Part shown: positions 8,327-16,902 of the stretch, piece by piece
Layout of the letters: each line of letters opens with the position of its first letter
How positions within the stretch are numbered: the stretch's first letter is position 1
Assembly (NCBI RefSeq): GCF_003966695.1
Contig: NZ_AP018827.1
Span: 868,001 to 932,000, forward strand
Direction: 5' to 3'
Length of the DNA: 64,000 nucleotides
Origin: Asticcacaulis excentricus
Lineage (GTDB): Bacteria > Pseudomonadota > Alphaproteobacteria > Caulobacterales > Caulobacteraceae
Translations under genes and position numbers: made by a program
Notes under the pieces: model-generated
Told to the model about the DNA's origin: nothing
Seen by the model: the letters and a program-made list of their open reading frames with translations, nothing else
Database searches by the model: none

Positions 8327-9244
8327 TCATGATTTGTCCACCGCCTGACTCATTAAATGGATAAACACATCTTCAAGGCTGGGGCGTTCGCGTCGCCACT
8401 GCGTGCCCGCCCCGCCTTCGCTGGCGATCAGGGCGTCGAGTTTGGCGGGATCGCTGTCGGACACGTGCAGGGCCGAACCGAAATAGGCCACGTGTTCGGC
8501 CCCGTCGCGGCCGCGCAGACGGTCGGCCAGCGCCCGCACGCCGGGCCCTTCGGCCACCCAGGTGTGCAGACCGCTCTCGTCGATGATGCGGCTGACCGGC
8601 CCCTGCGTCATCAACTGGCCATAGGCAATATAGACGATCTCGTCGCAACGCTCGGCTTCATCCATATAGTGGGTTGAAACCAGCACAGTCAGGCCTTCGG
8701 CGGCCAGCCGGTGAATCTGGTCCCAGAAGTCGCGGCGCGCCTGTGGATCAACGCCGGCCGTCGGCTCATCCAGCAGCAGCATGGCGGGGTTGTGCAGGGT
8801 GCAGGCGGCCAGCGCCAGCCTCTGCTTCCAGCCGCCCGAAAGCGTCCCGGCCAGTTGTTTCTGACGGCTACTCAGGCCCAGGGTTTCCAACGTCTGATCA
8901 ACGACTTGTTTTATATTCCTAAGCTCATAAAGCCGCGCCACGAACTCCAGATTTTCGCGGATCGACAGGTCTTCCCAGAATGAGAATTTCTGCGTCATGT
9001 AACCGACCTGCCGCTTGATCTGACGGCTGTCGGCGATAAGGTCGTAACCGAGGCAGGTGCCCTGCCCCGCATCTGGTTTAAGAAGTCCGCATAACATACG
9101 GATAGTTGTTGTTTTTCCGGAACCATTCGGCCCCAGAAAGCCCCAGACCTGCCCCTTCGGCATTCGGATGGCGACCTTATCGACCGCCACGCGATCGCCG
9201 AAGCGCTTGGTCAGGCCGTGCACATCAATGGCAAGGTCGGTCAT
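8327..9244 (-). CDS. ABC exporter ATP-binding protein
   Basis: 305 aa. Walker A GPNGSGKTT (38-46), signature LSGGW (135-139), Walker B MLLLDEP (155-161) and an H-loop in STHYMDEAE are all present, so it should be active. A C-terminal extension (about 220-305) is typical of drug-exporter ATPases of the CcmA/DrrA type. It is preceded by an AAAGG ribosome-binding site. It energises the permease encoded next. E. coli YbhF has two ATPase domains; this protein has one. Confidence 0.93.
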   Translation of the reverse strand: MTDLAIDVHGLTKRFGDRVAVDKVAIRMPKGQVWGFLGPNGSGKTTTIRMLCGLLKPDAGQGTCLGYDLIADSRQIKRQVGYMTQKFSFWEDLSIRENLEFVARLYELRNIKQVVDQTLETLGLSSRQKQLAGTLSGGWKQRLALAACTLHNPAMLLLDEPTAGVDPQARRDFWDQIHRLAAEGLTVLVSTHYMDEAERCDEIVYIAYGQLMTQGPVSRIIDESGLHTWVAEGPGVRALADRLRGRDGAEHVAYFGSALHVSDSDPAKLDALIASEGGAGTQWRRERPSLEDVFIHLMSQAVDKS

Positions 9245-9342
9245 CCTTTATCCTCGCCTGTTTACGGAGTAACCCGTTCGATAGACCGGAGGCTGGGCCG
9301 CCCCCCACCGTCTTTGCCGCCCTTCGGGCGTCAAATCCACCT

Positions 9343-9360
9343 CCCCCAGCACGCTGGGGG
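9343..9360. repeat. Compact C-rich/G-rich palindrome (family member 2)
   Basis: Arms CCCCCAGC and GCTGGGGG around a 2-nt centre, in the 134-bp gap between the lipoprotein and ATPase genes of the exporter operon. Confidence 0.5.
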
Positions 9361-9378
9361 CGTATGAAATTACTCCGC

Positions 9379-10314
9379 TCATAGCGCCACATCCACCGGC
9401 TGACCGGCCTTGAGCGCGTCGGGTTTTTGTGGCGTCGCCTCGATCAGAAAGACCAGCTTCTTGCGCTCGCGCACCGAATAGATGACCGGTGGTGTGAACT
9501 CGGCCTCCGGCGACACATAGCGCACCTTCGCCGCCTGCGCCTGACAACCGTCGCAGGACACCCGGACCGTCTGCCCGACCTTGATTTTGGGCAGATCGCC
9601 TTGGGGCACGTAAAAGCGCACAAATTCGCGCCCCTTGGGATAGACGCTCAACACCGGCGTGCCGGCCGCGACAAATTCCCCCGCCTCGTGCAGTCGCCGC
9701 TCCACCTGCCCGCTGAGGCGCGCCTTCACTGCCCGTTCGTCCAGCACCCATTGCGCCTGTGCGGCCTCGGCCCCGGCGGCCTGCGCCTGTGCCCGCGCGG
9801 CGGCCAGTTGATCCGTGCGCGCCGCCTGACGCCGTGCCTCGATAGTGCGCTCAATGGCGGCGACATTGGCCTCAGCCGCCTGCCGCGTCGCCCGAAGCTG
9901 ATCGAGTTTGGCCTGCGACACGTAGCCCTGCGGCGCCAGCCTGGTGTAGCGCGCCTCTTCGGAACGGGCGAGGTCGAGCGAAGCGCGCGCCTGATCGCGT
10001 TCTTTCAACAGGGGCGCGATATCCACCTCGCGCGCCCCCTTGCTGAGATCGCTCGCGGTCGCTTCGGCGGCTCGCCTCTGGCTCTCGGCGCCGTTTAAGG
10101 CCTGCTGCTGCTGCGTCGCATCGAGCGTAAACAGGGGCTGGCCTGCGCTGAGCACCGCCCCGTCATCGACATAGACCTGCGTCAGCCAGCCGGACTGTGG
10201 TGCGGCGACCGCTACCGACTGCGCCTCGACATAACCCGTATAGTGCCCGGCCTCGTCGCGCGTGCAGGCGCTCAGGCATAGCGGCAGACACAAAAGCGCG
10301 TAGCGACGACTCAT
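9379..10314 (-). CDS. HlyD/YbhG-family periplasmic adaptor lipoprotein
   Basis: 311 aa. Lipobox LSAC with Cys17 predicts a lipoprotein. A biotinyl-lipoyl-like segment (about 30-65, YVEAQSVAVAAPQSGWLTQVYVDDGAVLSAGQPLF) is followed by an Ala/Arg/Gln-rich alpha-helical hairpin (about 70-200) and beta-barrel segments to the end. It should bridge the inner-membrane ABC exporter to an outer-membrane channel. Its start overlaps the stop of the tetR gene by 4 bp (ATGA), indicating translational coupling. No outer-membrane factor is in this operon. Confidence 0.88.
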   Translation of the reverse strand: MSRRYALLCLPLCLSACTRDEAGHYTGYVEAQSVAVAAPQSGWLTQVYVDDGAVLSAGQPLFTLDATQQQQALNGAESQRRAAEATASDLSKGAREVDIAPLLKERDQARASLDLARSEEARYTRLAPQGYVSQAKLDQLRATRQAAEANVAAIERTIEARRQAARTDQLAAARAQAQAAGAEAAQAQWVLDERAVKARLSGQVERRLHEAGEFVAAGTPVLSVYPKGREFVRFYVPQGDLPKIKVGQTVRVSCDGCQAQAAKVRYVSPEAEFTPPVIYSVRERKKLVFLIEATPQKPDALKAGQPVDVAL

Positions 10315-10940
10315 GGCCTCACTCCTCTCAGAAACGTCTCGACATGGGCCTTCAGATAGGGGCGCGCCTTCACCGCCGGGGCGCTGATCTCACCGAAGGT
10401 GAAGTACCACAGGGCCGCCTTAACCATCGGGGCGATAAACAGGTGAGCATAGAGTTTCGCGTCCCCCGCCCCCAATTCGCCGCGGCTTATGGCGCGTCGG
10501 AACAGGTCTTCGAGCGCCCCCAGAACCGGCGTGATCACCTCTTCATGATAAAAGCGCGCCAGTTCGGGAAAGCGCGAGGCTTCGCGCACCAGCAGCTTGG
10601 GATAAAGCGGCACGGTGCCCGCGTCGATCTTGCCGCCGATAAAGTGCGCCACCCGTTTCAACAGCCAGCCCACCGGGCCGTTATAATGGTTGAGCACAAA
10701 CAGGATGCGTCCGACGCGCGGCAACACGTCGCGCCGCAACAGGGCTTCGAACAGCGCTTCCTTGGTGGGGAAATAGAGATAGACCGTGCCCTTGGACACG
10801 CCCGCCGCCGCCGCCACATCGTCCATGCGCGTATCGGCAAAGCCGTGGCGGCTGAACAGGTCGTGCGCCGCCCGCAACAGGGCGTCGCGGCGCACATCGG
10901 GCGACAGGCGCACTCTTTTTTTGGGCAAAAGGTCGGGCAT
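10311..10940 (-). CDS. TetR/AcrR-family regulator of the exporter operon (CecR-like)
   Basis: 209 aa. The N-terminal helix-turn-helix (about 18-62) has the family pattern DDVAAAAGVSKGTVYLYFPTKEALFEALL. The C-terminal part is a ligand-binding helical domain. It is the first gene of the exporter operon, like cecR in front of ybhGFSR in E. coli, so it is expected to repress its own operon and be released by a drug-like ligand. A perfect palindrome lies 12-25 bp before its start codon. Confidence 0.9.
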   Translation of the reverse strand: MPDLLPKKRVRLSPDVRRDALLRAAHDLFSRHGFADTRMDDVAAAAGVSKGTVYLYFPTKEALFEALLRRDVLPRVGRILFVLNHYNGPVGWLLKRVAHFIGGKIDAGTVPLYPKLLVREASRFPELARFYHEEVITPVLGALEDLFRRAISRGELGAGDAKLYAHLFIAPMVKAALWYFTFGEISAPAVKARPYLKAHVETFLRGVRP

Positions 10941-10951
10941 GGGCTTTACTG

Positions 10952-10965
10952 ACTGACTGGTCAGT
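10952..10965. promoter_or_regulatory. TetR-type operator before the exporter operon
   Basis: Half-sites ACTGAC and GTCAGT with a 2-nt spacer. The palindrome ends 12 bp upstream of the tetR ATG, a position that suits autorepression. Confidence 0.6.
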
Positions 10966-11011
10966 ACTCAATATCACGGCGTTCGCGTTTCGACAACCGC
11001 GACAGATTGGC

Positions 11012-11088
11012 ATGTAATGCAAACCTGACATTTTTTTCTCATGTCAGGTTGACATTACATTTTTGCGATGTAAGTTAAACCTTACATC
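11012..11088. promoter_or_regulatory. Inverted-repeat operator array before the membrane protein/XRE pair
   Basis: Two nested structures. A 20-bp inverted repeat with two mismatches (11012-11031 and 11041-11060, 9-nt spacer) has outer ends ATGTAA/TTACAT. A perfect 8-bp repeat GATGTAAG/CTTACATC lies at 11067-11074 and 11081-11088. The shared hexamer ATGTAA occurs in all, suggesting cooperative binding by the small XRE regulator encoded downstream. Confidence 0.6.
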
Positions 11089-11128
11089 CGGCCCGATGTC
11101 CTTTCATTTTTCACCAAGGACGACACCC

Positions 11129-11518
11129 ATGAACCTGAAAACACCCGCCGCCGAATACGCGATTCAAATGACCCTCTGGATGGCGCTCTATGCTGGCCTG
11201 CTGATCGGCGCGATCCTGTATATCAAGGCCAACCACCCGACGGGTCCGCTGCTGTACGCACTGGCCGTCCTGCCCGCCCTGCCCATCGGCGGGACCATCG
11301 TTACCTTCCTGCGCTTTATCGAGCGTTCGGATGAGTTTATCCGCGCCATGATGGTCCGCCGCGTCCTGATCGCCATGGGCCTGACCCTGTTCCTCAGCAC
11401 CGTTATCGGCTTTATCGAGAACTTCACCGAAACCCAGTTGATCGAGCGCTATCTGGTCTATCCGATGTTCTGGGCTTGCTTCGGGCTGGCGTCGCCCTTC
11501 ATCCGGGGTAGCAAATGA
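11129..11518 (+). CDS. Small integral membrane protein paired with an XRE regulator
   Basis: 129 aa from the ATG at 11129, which has an AAGGA ribosome-binding site; an in-frame start at 11063 lies inside the operator array. Four hydrophobic segments (about 12-32, 40-60, 78-98, 108-124) predict an inner-membrane protein. No enzymatic motif seen. It overlaps the following XRE gene by 4 bp (ATGA). The coupling suggests that the membrane protein senses or modulates a signal for the regulator; that is inference. Confidence 0.75.
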   Translation: MNLKTPAAEYAIQMTLWMALYAGLLIGAILYIKANHPTGPLLYALAVLPALPIGGTIVTFLRFIERSDEFIRAMMVRRVLIAMGLTLFLSTVIGFIENFTETQLIERYLVYPMFWACFGLASPFIRGSK

Positions 11519-11727
11519 AGAACCGCCTGAAAGACCTGCGCACCGAGGCCGGTCTGACCCAGGCCGATCTGGCCGCCCGCCTCAATGTCTCGCGGCAGGC
11601 CGTTATCGCCATCGAGTCCGACAAACACGACCCGTCGCTCGATCTGGCCTATCGTATCGCCGCCATTTTCGACCTTGCCGTCGAAGCGATTTTTGAAAAT
11701 CCGCATCGCCTGAACTCAGGCGAATAA
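11515..11727 (+). CDS. Small XRE-family transcriptional regulator
   Basis: 70 aa, almost entirely a Cro/C1-type helix-turn-helix (about 5-60: LKDLRTEAGLTQADLAARLN, SRQAVIAIESDKHDPSLDLAYRIAAIF). The C-terminal pattern AVEAIFENP is typical of the YozG/antitoxin-like small XRE regulators that accompany a membrane protein. It probably binds the ATGTAA repeats upstream of the pair and autoregulates. The alpha/beta hydrolase begins 26 bp downstream and may be in the same transcript. Confidence 0.9.
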   Translation: MKNRLKDLRTEAGLTQADLAARLNVSRQAVIAIESDKHDPSLDLAYRIAAIFDLAVEAIFENPHRLNSGE

Positions 11728-11753
11728 ATCTCAGATTTACAAAGGAAAACACC

Positions 11754-12689
11754 ATGTTAAAACGCAGCCCCTGCGCGCGTTCACGCCCTACCCTTGTCTT
11801 CTGGCTGACCATCGCTTTTGCTATCTTAATCGCCTGCGCGTCGGGCGTGAAGGCCGCCACGCCCTTCCCCGATGCCCCCACCGCGCGCTTTTCGGTTGAG
11901 GTGGTGGGCACAGGCCCCGACCTGATCCTTATTCCCGGCCTCAACTGCTCCCGCGAGGTGTGGGAGGCCACGGCCGAACGCCTCAAAGGTCGCTATCGCC
12001 TGCACCTGCTGCACATCGCAGGCTTTGCCGGTGAGCCCGCCGGCGGCAATGCCCAGGGCCCGGTCATCACCCCGTCCGTTGAGGCGCTGAATGCCTATAT
12101 CGTGCAAAACAAGCTGAAAGACCCCATTGTGGTGGGTCATTCGCTGGGCGGGCTGATGGGGCTCAAGCTGGCCACCCGCCACCCGCAGGCCCTGTCGAAG
12201 CTAGTCGTCGTCGATGCCCTGCCCTTCATCGGCGTGCTGTTCAACCCGGTCGCCACGGTCGATACGATCGCCCCGCAGGCCGCTCAGTTGCGCGACGCCC
12301 AGCTTAAGGTCGATGACGCCACCTATAAGGCGCAGCAGGACGCTGCCCGTGCCGCTCTGGCGGCGGCCACCACGGATGCCGAACGCCACCAGCGCCGCAT
12401 CGCCCTGTGGACGGCGCTGAGCGACCGCCGCGTCTCGGCTCAGGCCTTCTATGACGATATGACCATGGACCTGCGCCCTGAGCTTTCGAAGATCACCGCC
12501 GCGGTGACGGTCCTTGTGCCGCACCACGCCTCCCTGCCCTACACGGCGGAACAGACCTCCGGTTTCTATACCCTGCAATATAACGGTACGGCGAACCTCA
12601 CTATTGTCGGCATCAAGGACAGCCGCCACTTCATCATGTACGACCAGCCGCAGGCCTTTGCCGAAGCACTGGATGCCGCATTGCGATAA
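11754..12689 (+). CDS. Exported alpha/beta-hydrolase
   Basis: 311 aa with an AAGGA ribosome-binding site. An N-terminal signal sequence (about 1-34) precedes an alpha/beta hydrolase fold. The nucleophile elbow is GHSLGG with Ser130; the oxyanion region is IPGLNCSREVW (60-70); a candidate catalytic His lies in DSRHFIMYDQP near the C-terminus. A lid-like helical region spans about 165-225. It probably acts on an ester or similar substrate outside the cytoplasm; the substrate is unknown. It follows the XRE gene closely. Confidence 0.85.
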   Translation: MLKRSPCARSRPTLVFWLTIAFAILIACASGVKAATPFPDAPTARFSVEVVGTGPDLILIPGLNCSREVWEATAERLKGRYRLHLLHIAGFAGEPAGGNAQGPVITPSVEALNAYIVQNKLKDPIVVGHSLGGLMGLKLATRHPQALSKLVVVDALPFIGVLFNPVATVDTIAPQAAQLRDAQLKVDDATYKAQQDAARAALAAATTDAERHQRRIALWTALSDRRVSAQAFYDDMTMDLRPELSKITAAVTVLVPHHASLPYTAEQTSGFYTLQYNGTANLTIVGIKDSRHFIMYDQPQAFAEALDAALR

Positions 12690-12695
12690 TCGACA

Positions 12696-12726
12696 AGGCC
12701 GGGTCGCTGAAAAGTGATCCCGGCCT
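12696..12726 (+). terminator. Hairpin after the alpha/beta hydrolase gene
   Basis: 8-bp GC-rich arms AGGCCGGG and CCCGGCCT, 15-nt loop, 7 bp after the stop codon. No U-run, so termination may be weak or Rho-assisted. Confidence 0.45.
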
Positions 12727-12815
12727 GTTCACCAAGGAGACTGCGACGAAAGACCACATAAAGCCTAAGGGCAAACGGGCGTAAGAGCAGAACGTACCGC
12801 TTCAGGACGCTGCTC

Positions 12816-14231
12816 ATGCCCGACACCTCATTTCCAACTCCGTCGTTCGCTCAAAAATCATGGCCAGAGAAATCGTGGCAAGAGCACGATGTGATGCGCT
12901 TTATGGGGCGTGAGGCCCCGCGCTACACCTCTTATCCCTCGGCGCATCATTTCGGGGCCCTGACGCCGGAGACCTATAAGGGCTGGCTGTCGTCCCTGCG
13001 TCCGGATCAGCCTATTGCCCTTTATCTGCACATCCCCTTCTGCGAGCAGATGTGCCATTTCTGCGGCTGCAATACGCGCGCGACGCTGAAATACGCGCCG
13101 GTCGAGGCCTATGTCGGGGCTCTGGTCGCCGAAATTCAGATGGTCGGTGCGCATCTGGGATTCCGCCCGGCGGTGCACAGCGTGCACTTCGGCGGTGGCT
13201 CGCCCTCCATGCTCAAACCCGCCGATATGGGGCGCCTTTTTGAGGCTATACATGAGGCGTTCGACCTGCGGCCGGACGCCGAAATCGCCATAGAACTTGA
13301 CCCGCGCCGCGTTACGCTCAGCAAGATCAAGGCCTATGCCGCCTTTGGCTTCAACCGCGTGTCTCTCGGCATTCAGGACACCGATCCCGTTGTGCAAGCC
13401 GCCATCAACCGCATCCAGCCGCTGGAGCAGGTCAAGACGGTGATGGGCCACCTGCGCGACAATGGCCTCAATCGCATCGGCATTGATCTGGTCTATGGCC
13501 TGCCGGGCCAGACTTTGAACAGCCTAGATACCACCCTCGCCCACGTGTCCGAACTGGACCCCGACCGCATCTCGGCCTTTTCCTACGCCCATGTACCGTG
13601 GGTGAAGAAGCACCAGACCCTGATCGACGAAGCCCGTCTGCCCGGCACCGAAGAGAAGGTGGCCATGTTCCTGCGCCTGTCGGACTATCTGACGTCGCAC
13701 GGCTACCGCGCCATCGGCATCGACCACTTCGCCAAGCCCGACGACGAGATGTCGCGCGCGTTTGAGGCGCGGACGCTGCGCCGCAATTTTATGGGCTATT
13801 CGACCCTGCCCAATGACTATTTGCTGGGGCTGGGGGCTTCGTCCATCGGGGAACTTGACGGCGGCATCATGCAGAATATCCCGCAATCGACCACGTATCA
13901 AAACCGCCTTGTGGCCGGCGACTGGACCACGGTGCGCGGCTGGGCCTATCAGGGCGATGACACGCTGCGCAAGGCGGTGATCAGCGACCTCATGTGTTAT
14001 TTCGAAGCCGATATCCCGGCCATACTGGAACGCCACAGCTATGCGGCGGATTATCTCGATGCTGACATAGCCGGGCTGTCCGACTTTGTGGCGGCGGGTC
14101 TGGTGAGCGTCGAAGACCGCCGTGTGCGCTTCCATTCGCCGCTGAAGATGCTGGCGCGCAATGTCGCCTGCGCCTTCGATACCTATGCGCGGCAATCCGA
14201 AGCGCCGAACCGTTACTCCAAGGTCGCCTGA
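12816..14231 (+). CDS. hemN: Oxygen-independent coproporphyrinogen III oxidase
   Basis: 471 aa. A radical-SAM enzyme that decarboxylates coproporphyrinogen III to protoporphyrinogen IX when oxygen is low. The cluster motif is C76-x3-C80-x2-C83 followed by a fourth Cys (C85), inside YLHIPFCEQMCHFCGCNTR, which is diagnostic for HemN. The GGGSPSML glycine-rich SAM motif follows, and the C-terminal HemN domain is present. Length fits bacterial HemN (about 450-470). I found no FNR-type box in the 126 bp upstream. Its 3' end overlaps the convergent permease gene by 19 bp. Confidence 0.94.
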   Translation: MPDTSFPTPSFAQKSWPEKSWQEHDVMRFMGREAPRYTSYPSAHHFGALTPETYKGWLSSLRPDQPIALYLHIPFCEQMCHFCGCNTRATLKYAPVEAYVGALVAEIQMVGAHLGFRPAVHSVHFGGGSPSMLKPADMGRLFEAIHEAFDLRPDAEIAIELDPRRVTLSKIKAYAAFGFNRVSLGIQDTDPVVQAAINRIQPLEQVKTVMGHLRDNGLNRIGIDLVYGLPGQTLNSLDTTLAHVSELDPDRISAFSYAHVPWVKKHQTLIDEARLPGTEEKVAMFLRLSDYLTSHGYRAIGIDHFAKPDDEMSRAFEARTLRRNFMGYSTLPNDYLLGLGASSIGELDGGIMQNIPQSTTYQNRLVAGDWTTVRGWAYQGDDTLRKAVISDLMCYFEADIPAILERHSYAADYLDADIAGLSDFVAAGLVSVEDRRVRFHSPLKMLARNVACAFDTYARQSEAPNRYSKVA

Positions 14232-15121
14232 GGTTTACTGAAAAGAGCGCGCGGGTCGAACCCGACCACCAGCGCCGTACCCCACAGGACAAGCGCCCCG
14301 CCGATCAGCGTGCTCAGGCCCACCGCCTCGTGCAGGAACAGCCAGCCCCACAGCGTGCCAAAGACCGGGATCAGGAAGGTGACGGTCAGGGCGGGGGCCG
14401 CGCCTATGTCATTGATCAGACGGAAATAGATCATGTAGGCGATGCCGCTGCACACGACGCCCAGAGCGATAACGGCCGCGACCATCAGCGGCGTCAGGTG
14501 TGCGATCTGGTCCGCCTGAGGCGTAAAGAAGGGCAGAGCCGGCGCGATCAGCACAACCGAGGCCCACATGCCGCCGTGGGCATTGGACAACGGATCGGGT
14601 GTGCGCGGCGCGTGACGCGCATAGACCGAGGCAATGGCGTAGCACAGCGCGGCCAGCATCCCTGCGCTGATGGCCAGCAGGCTTTGCGCGTTAAGATGCG
14701 CGGCATCAAGCCCGACCAGCACGCTCACCCCGGCAACGCCAAGCGCCAGACCGGCCATCACCTTCACAGGCGGCCATGCGCGTGACATCACGGCCGACAG
14801 GATCACGCCGAACAGGGGCGCCTGCGCATTGAGAATGGACAGCATAGACGCTGGCAGGGTCTTGGCGGCAAAGGCGAACAATAAAAAGGGCACGGCCGAA
14901 TTGAACAGGCCGAGGATCAGGAAGTATTTGTAAAACCCCTTGATCTGTAGCGTCTGGCGTGTCGCTACGCCCACACCGGTCAGAAACACCGCCGCCAGCA
15001 GGACGCGGATCGCGATCAGCCATACCGGCCCCAGCGCCCCGACGCTCAGGCGCATGAACAGGAACGAACCGCCCCAGATGGCGGCCAGAGACAACAGACG
15101 GATCAGGCTGGCAACAGACAT
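14213..15121 (-). CDS. EamA-family DMT superfamily permease
   Basis: 302 aa from the ATG at 15121, preceded by GAGGT; the frame extends upstream but without similarity. Ten hydrophobic segments form two EamA repeats (about 5-140 and 150-290), with WGGSFLFMRLSV and the second-half pattern SGIAYMIYFRLINDIGAA...PVFGTLWGWLFLHE. Such proteins export amino acids, nucleobases or other metabolites across the inner membrane; the substrate is not predictable here. It converges on hemN with a 19-bp overlap. Confidence 0.87.
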   Translation of the reverse strand: MSVASLIRLLSLAAIWGGSFLFMRLSVGALGPVWLIAIRVLLAAVFLTGVGVATRQTLQIKGFYKYFLILGLFNSAVPFLLFAFAAKTLPASMLSILNAQAPLFGVILSAVMSRAWPPVKVMAGLALGVAGVSVLVGLDAAHLNAQSLLAISAGMLAALCYAIASVYARHAPRTPDPLSNAHGGMWASVVLIAPALPFFTPQADQIAHLTPLMVAAVIALGVVCSGIAYMIYFRLINDIGAAPALTVTFLIPVFGTLWGWLFLHEAVGLSTLIGGALVLWGTALVVGFDPRALFSKPQATLE

Positions 15122-15134
15122 AAATACCTCAAAT

Positions 15135-15153
15135 TCCCCCACTTCGCAGGGGA
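15135..15153. repeat. Weak C-rich/G-rich palindrome (family member 3)
   Basis: TCCCC pairs with GGGGA across 9 nt, just upstream of the permease start. Less symmetrical than the other members. Confidence 0.3.
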
Positions 15154-15390
15154 GGATGTATGCAACGCATCGAACAAGCGTCCCGTCTCTTGCGGCGAAA
15201 ACGATTCTACGTCCAGTGGCGAGGGTGCCATTCACCGCATCTATCCTGCCAGTTCCCGTCAGCAGCGCGAAACGTTTGAAAAATTCTCTTTATCTAAAAT
15301 TCAAAGACTATCTATTTCATTTATTCCCACGCAACCGCCATAGTCACCCCATACCTCCCCGGAAACCAAAGATTCAGGAAAGACAAGACG

Positions 15391-16857
15391 ATGAGCGAGA
15401 GCAAGTGCCCCGTAATGCACGGTAAAATCATGACCACCAGCGCGGGCGCGCCGGTGGCGGACAATCAGAACAGCCTGAGCGCCGGACCGCGCGGGCCGCT
15501 TCTGATGCAGGACTATCAGCTCATCGAAAAGCTGGCGCATCAGAACCGTGAGCGCATCCCGGAGCGCGTCGTCCATGCCAAGGGCTGGGGCGCGTTCGGC
15601 ACCTTCACCGTCACGCACGACATCTCAAAATACACGCGCGCCAAGGTCTTCGCCCTGGGGGCCACCACGCCTCTGCTGGCGCGCTTTTCAACCGTGGCCG
15701 GAGAACTGGGCGCCGCTGATGCCGAGCGCGATGTGCGCGGCTTTGCCCTCAAATTCTACACCTCAGAGGGCAACTGGGACCTCGTCGGCAACAATACGCC
15801 GGTCTTCTTCATCCGCGACCCGCTGAAATTCCCCGACTTCATCCATACGCAGAAGCGCCACCCGCGCACCAACCTGCGCTCCCCGACCGCCGCCTGGGAC
15901 TTCTGGTCCCTGTCGCCCGAAGCCCTGCATCAGGTGACCATCCTGATGTCTGATCGCGGCATCCCCACCGATCCCATGCACATGGACGGCTTTGGCTCTC
16001 ACACCTACAGCTTCCTCAACGCGGATGGCGAGCGCTTCTGGGTCAAGTTCCACTTCAAGACCCGTCAGGGCCACGCCCACTACACCAATGCCCAGGCCGC
16101 CGATGTGATAGGGCAATCGCGCGAAACCTACCAGGAGGCTTTGTTCGGGGCCATCGAGGCGCATCAGTACCCGAAGTGGGACGTCAAGGTGCAGATCATG
16201 CCGGAGCTGGAGGCTGACACCACGCCCTACAACCCGTTTGACCTGACCAAGGTGTGGCCGCACAGCGATTATCCGCTGATCGACGTCGGTGTGATCGAGC
16301 TGAACCGTAATGCGTCCAACTATTTCGCTGAAATCGAGCAGGCGGCCTTTTCGCCATCGAACATCGTGCCCGGCATCGGTTTCTCGCCGGACAAGGTGTT
16401 GCAGGCGCGGCTGTTTGCCTATGCCGACGCCCACCGCTACCGTCTGGGGACGCACTATGAGGCCCTGCCGGTCAATGCGCCGAAATGCCCGGTGAACCAT
16501 TATCACCGCGACGGTTCGATGCGCTTTTTCGACAATTTCCAGTCGAACCCGGACGCCTATTACGAGCCCAACAGCTTTGGCGGCCCCAGCGAAGCCCCGC
16601 AATACCGGGAACCGCCTTTGCGCCTCTCAGGCGACGCTGACCGCTACGACCACCGCGAGGGCAATGACGACTACAGCCAGCCGCGCGCCCTGTTCAACCT
16701 GTTCGACGACGCTCAGAAAGCGCGGCTGTTCTCGAATATCGCCGCCTCCATGGCCGGCGTGCCCGACGTCATCATCGAACGCGCCCTCACCCACTTCGAA
16801 CGCATCCACCCGGACTACGCCGAAGGTGTCCGGGCGGCGCTGAAAAGCAACAGATAA
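15391..16857 (+). CDS. katA: Monofunctional heme catalase
   Basis: 488 aa, small-subunit clade length. It converts hydrogen peroxide to water and oxygen. Catalytic His62 (in RVVHAKGWG), the distal Asn of [10 protein letters not shown] (about N135) and the axial heme Tyr344 (in [14 protein letters not shown]) are all present. No signal peptide, so cytoplasmic. A CAGGAAAG ribosome-binding site precedes the ATG. The 155 bp upstream are AT-rich near 15290-15330 and could hold an OxyR-type promoter, but I cannot define a four-part OxyR site. A strong terminator follows. Confidence 0.95.
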   Translation: MSESKCPVMHGKIMTTSAGAPVADNQNSLSAGPRGPLLMQDYQLIEKLAHQNRERIPERVVHAKGWGAFGTFTVTHDISKYTRAKVFALGATTPLLARFSTVAGELGAADAERDVRGFALKFYTSEGNWDLVGNNTPVFFIRDPLKFPDFIHTQKRHPRTNLRSPTAAWDFWSLSPEALHQVTILMSDRGIPTDPMHMDGFGSHTYSFLNADGERFWVKFHFKTRQGHAHYTNAQAADVIGQSRETYQEALFGAIEAHQYPKWDVKVQIMPELEADTTPYNPFDLTKVWPHSDYPLIDVGVIELNRNASNYFAEIEQAAFSPSNIVPGIGFSPDKVLQARLFAYADAHRYRLGTHYEALPVNAPKCPVNHYHRDGSMRFFDNFQSNPDAYYEPNSFGGPSEAPQYREPPLRLSGDADRYDHREGNDDYSQPRALFNLFDDAQKARLFSNIAASMAGVPDVIIERALTHFERIHPDYAEGVRAALKSNR

Positions 16858-16868
16858 ACAGCGCCGAG

Positions 16869-16902
16869 AGCCCCGTCAGTTCACCTGACGGGGCTGTTTT
16901 TT
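16869..16902 (+). terminator. Rho-independent terminator of catalase
   Basis: Perfect 11-bp stem AGCCCCGTCAG / CTGACGGGGCT with a 5-nt loop, followed by GTTTTTT. It lies 12 bp after the katA stop codon and also abuts the 3' end of the convergent gene, so it may serve both. Confidence 0.9.

Noticed and set aside
12690-12815. FNR/Anr-type box for hemN
   Set aside because: No TTGAT-N4-ATCAA-like sequence can be seen in the upstream region.
15236-15390. OxyR operator before catalase
   Set aside because: Some ATAG/CTAT tetramers are present, but the four-part spacing of an OxyR site is not met.
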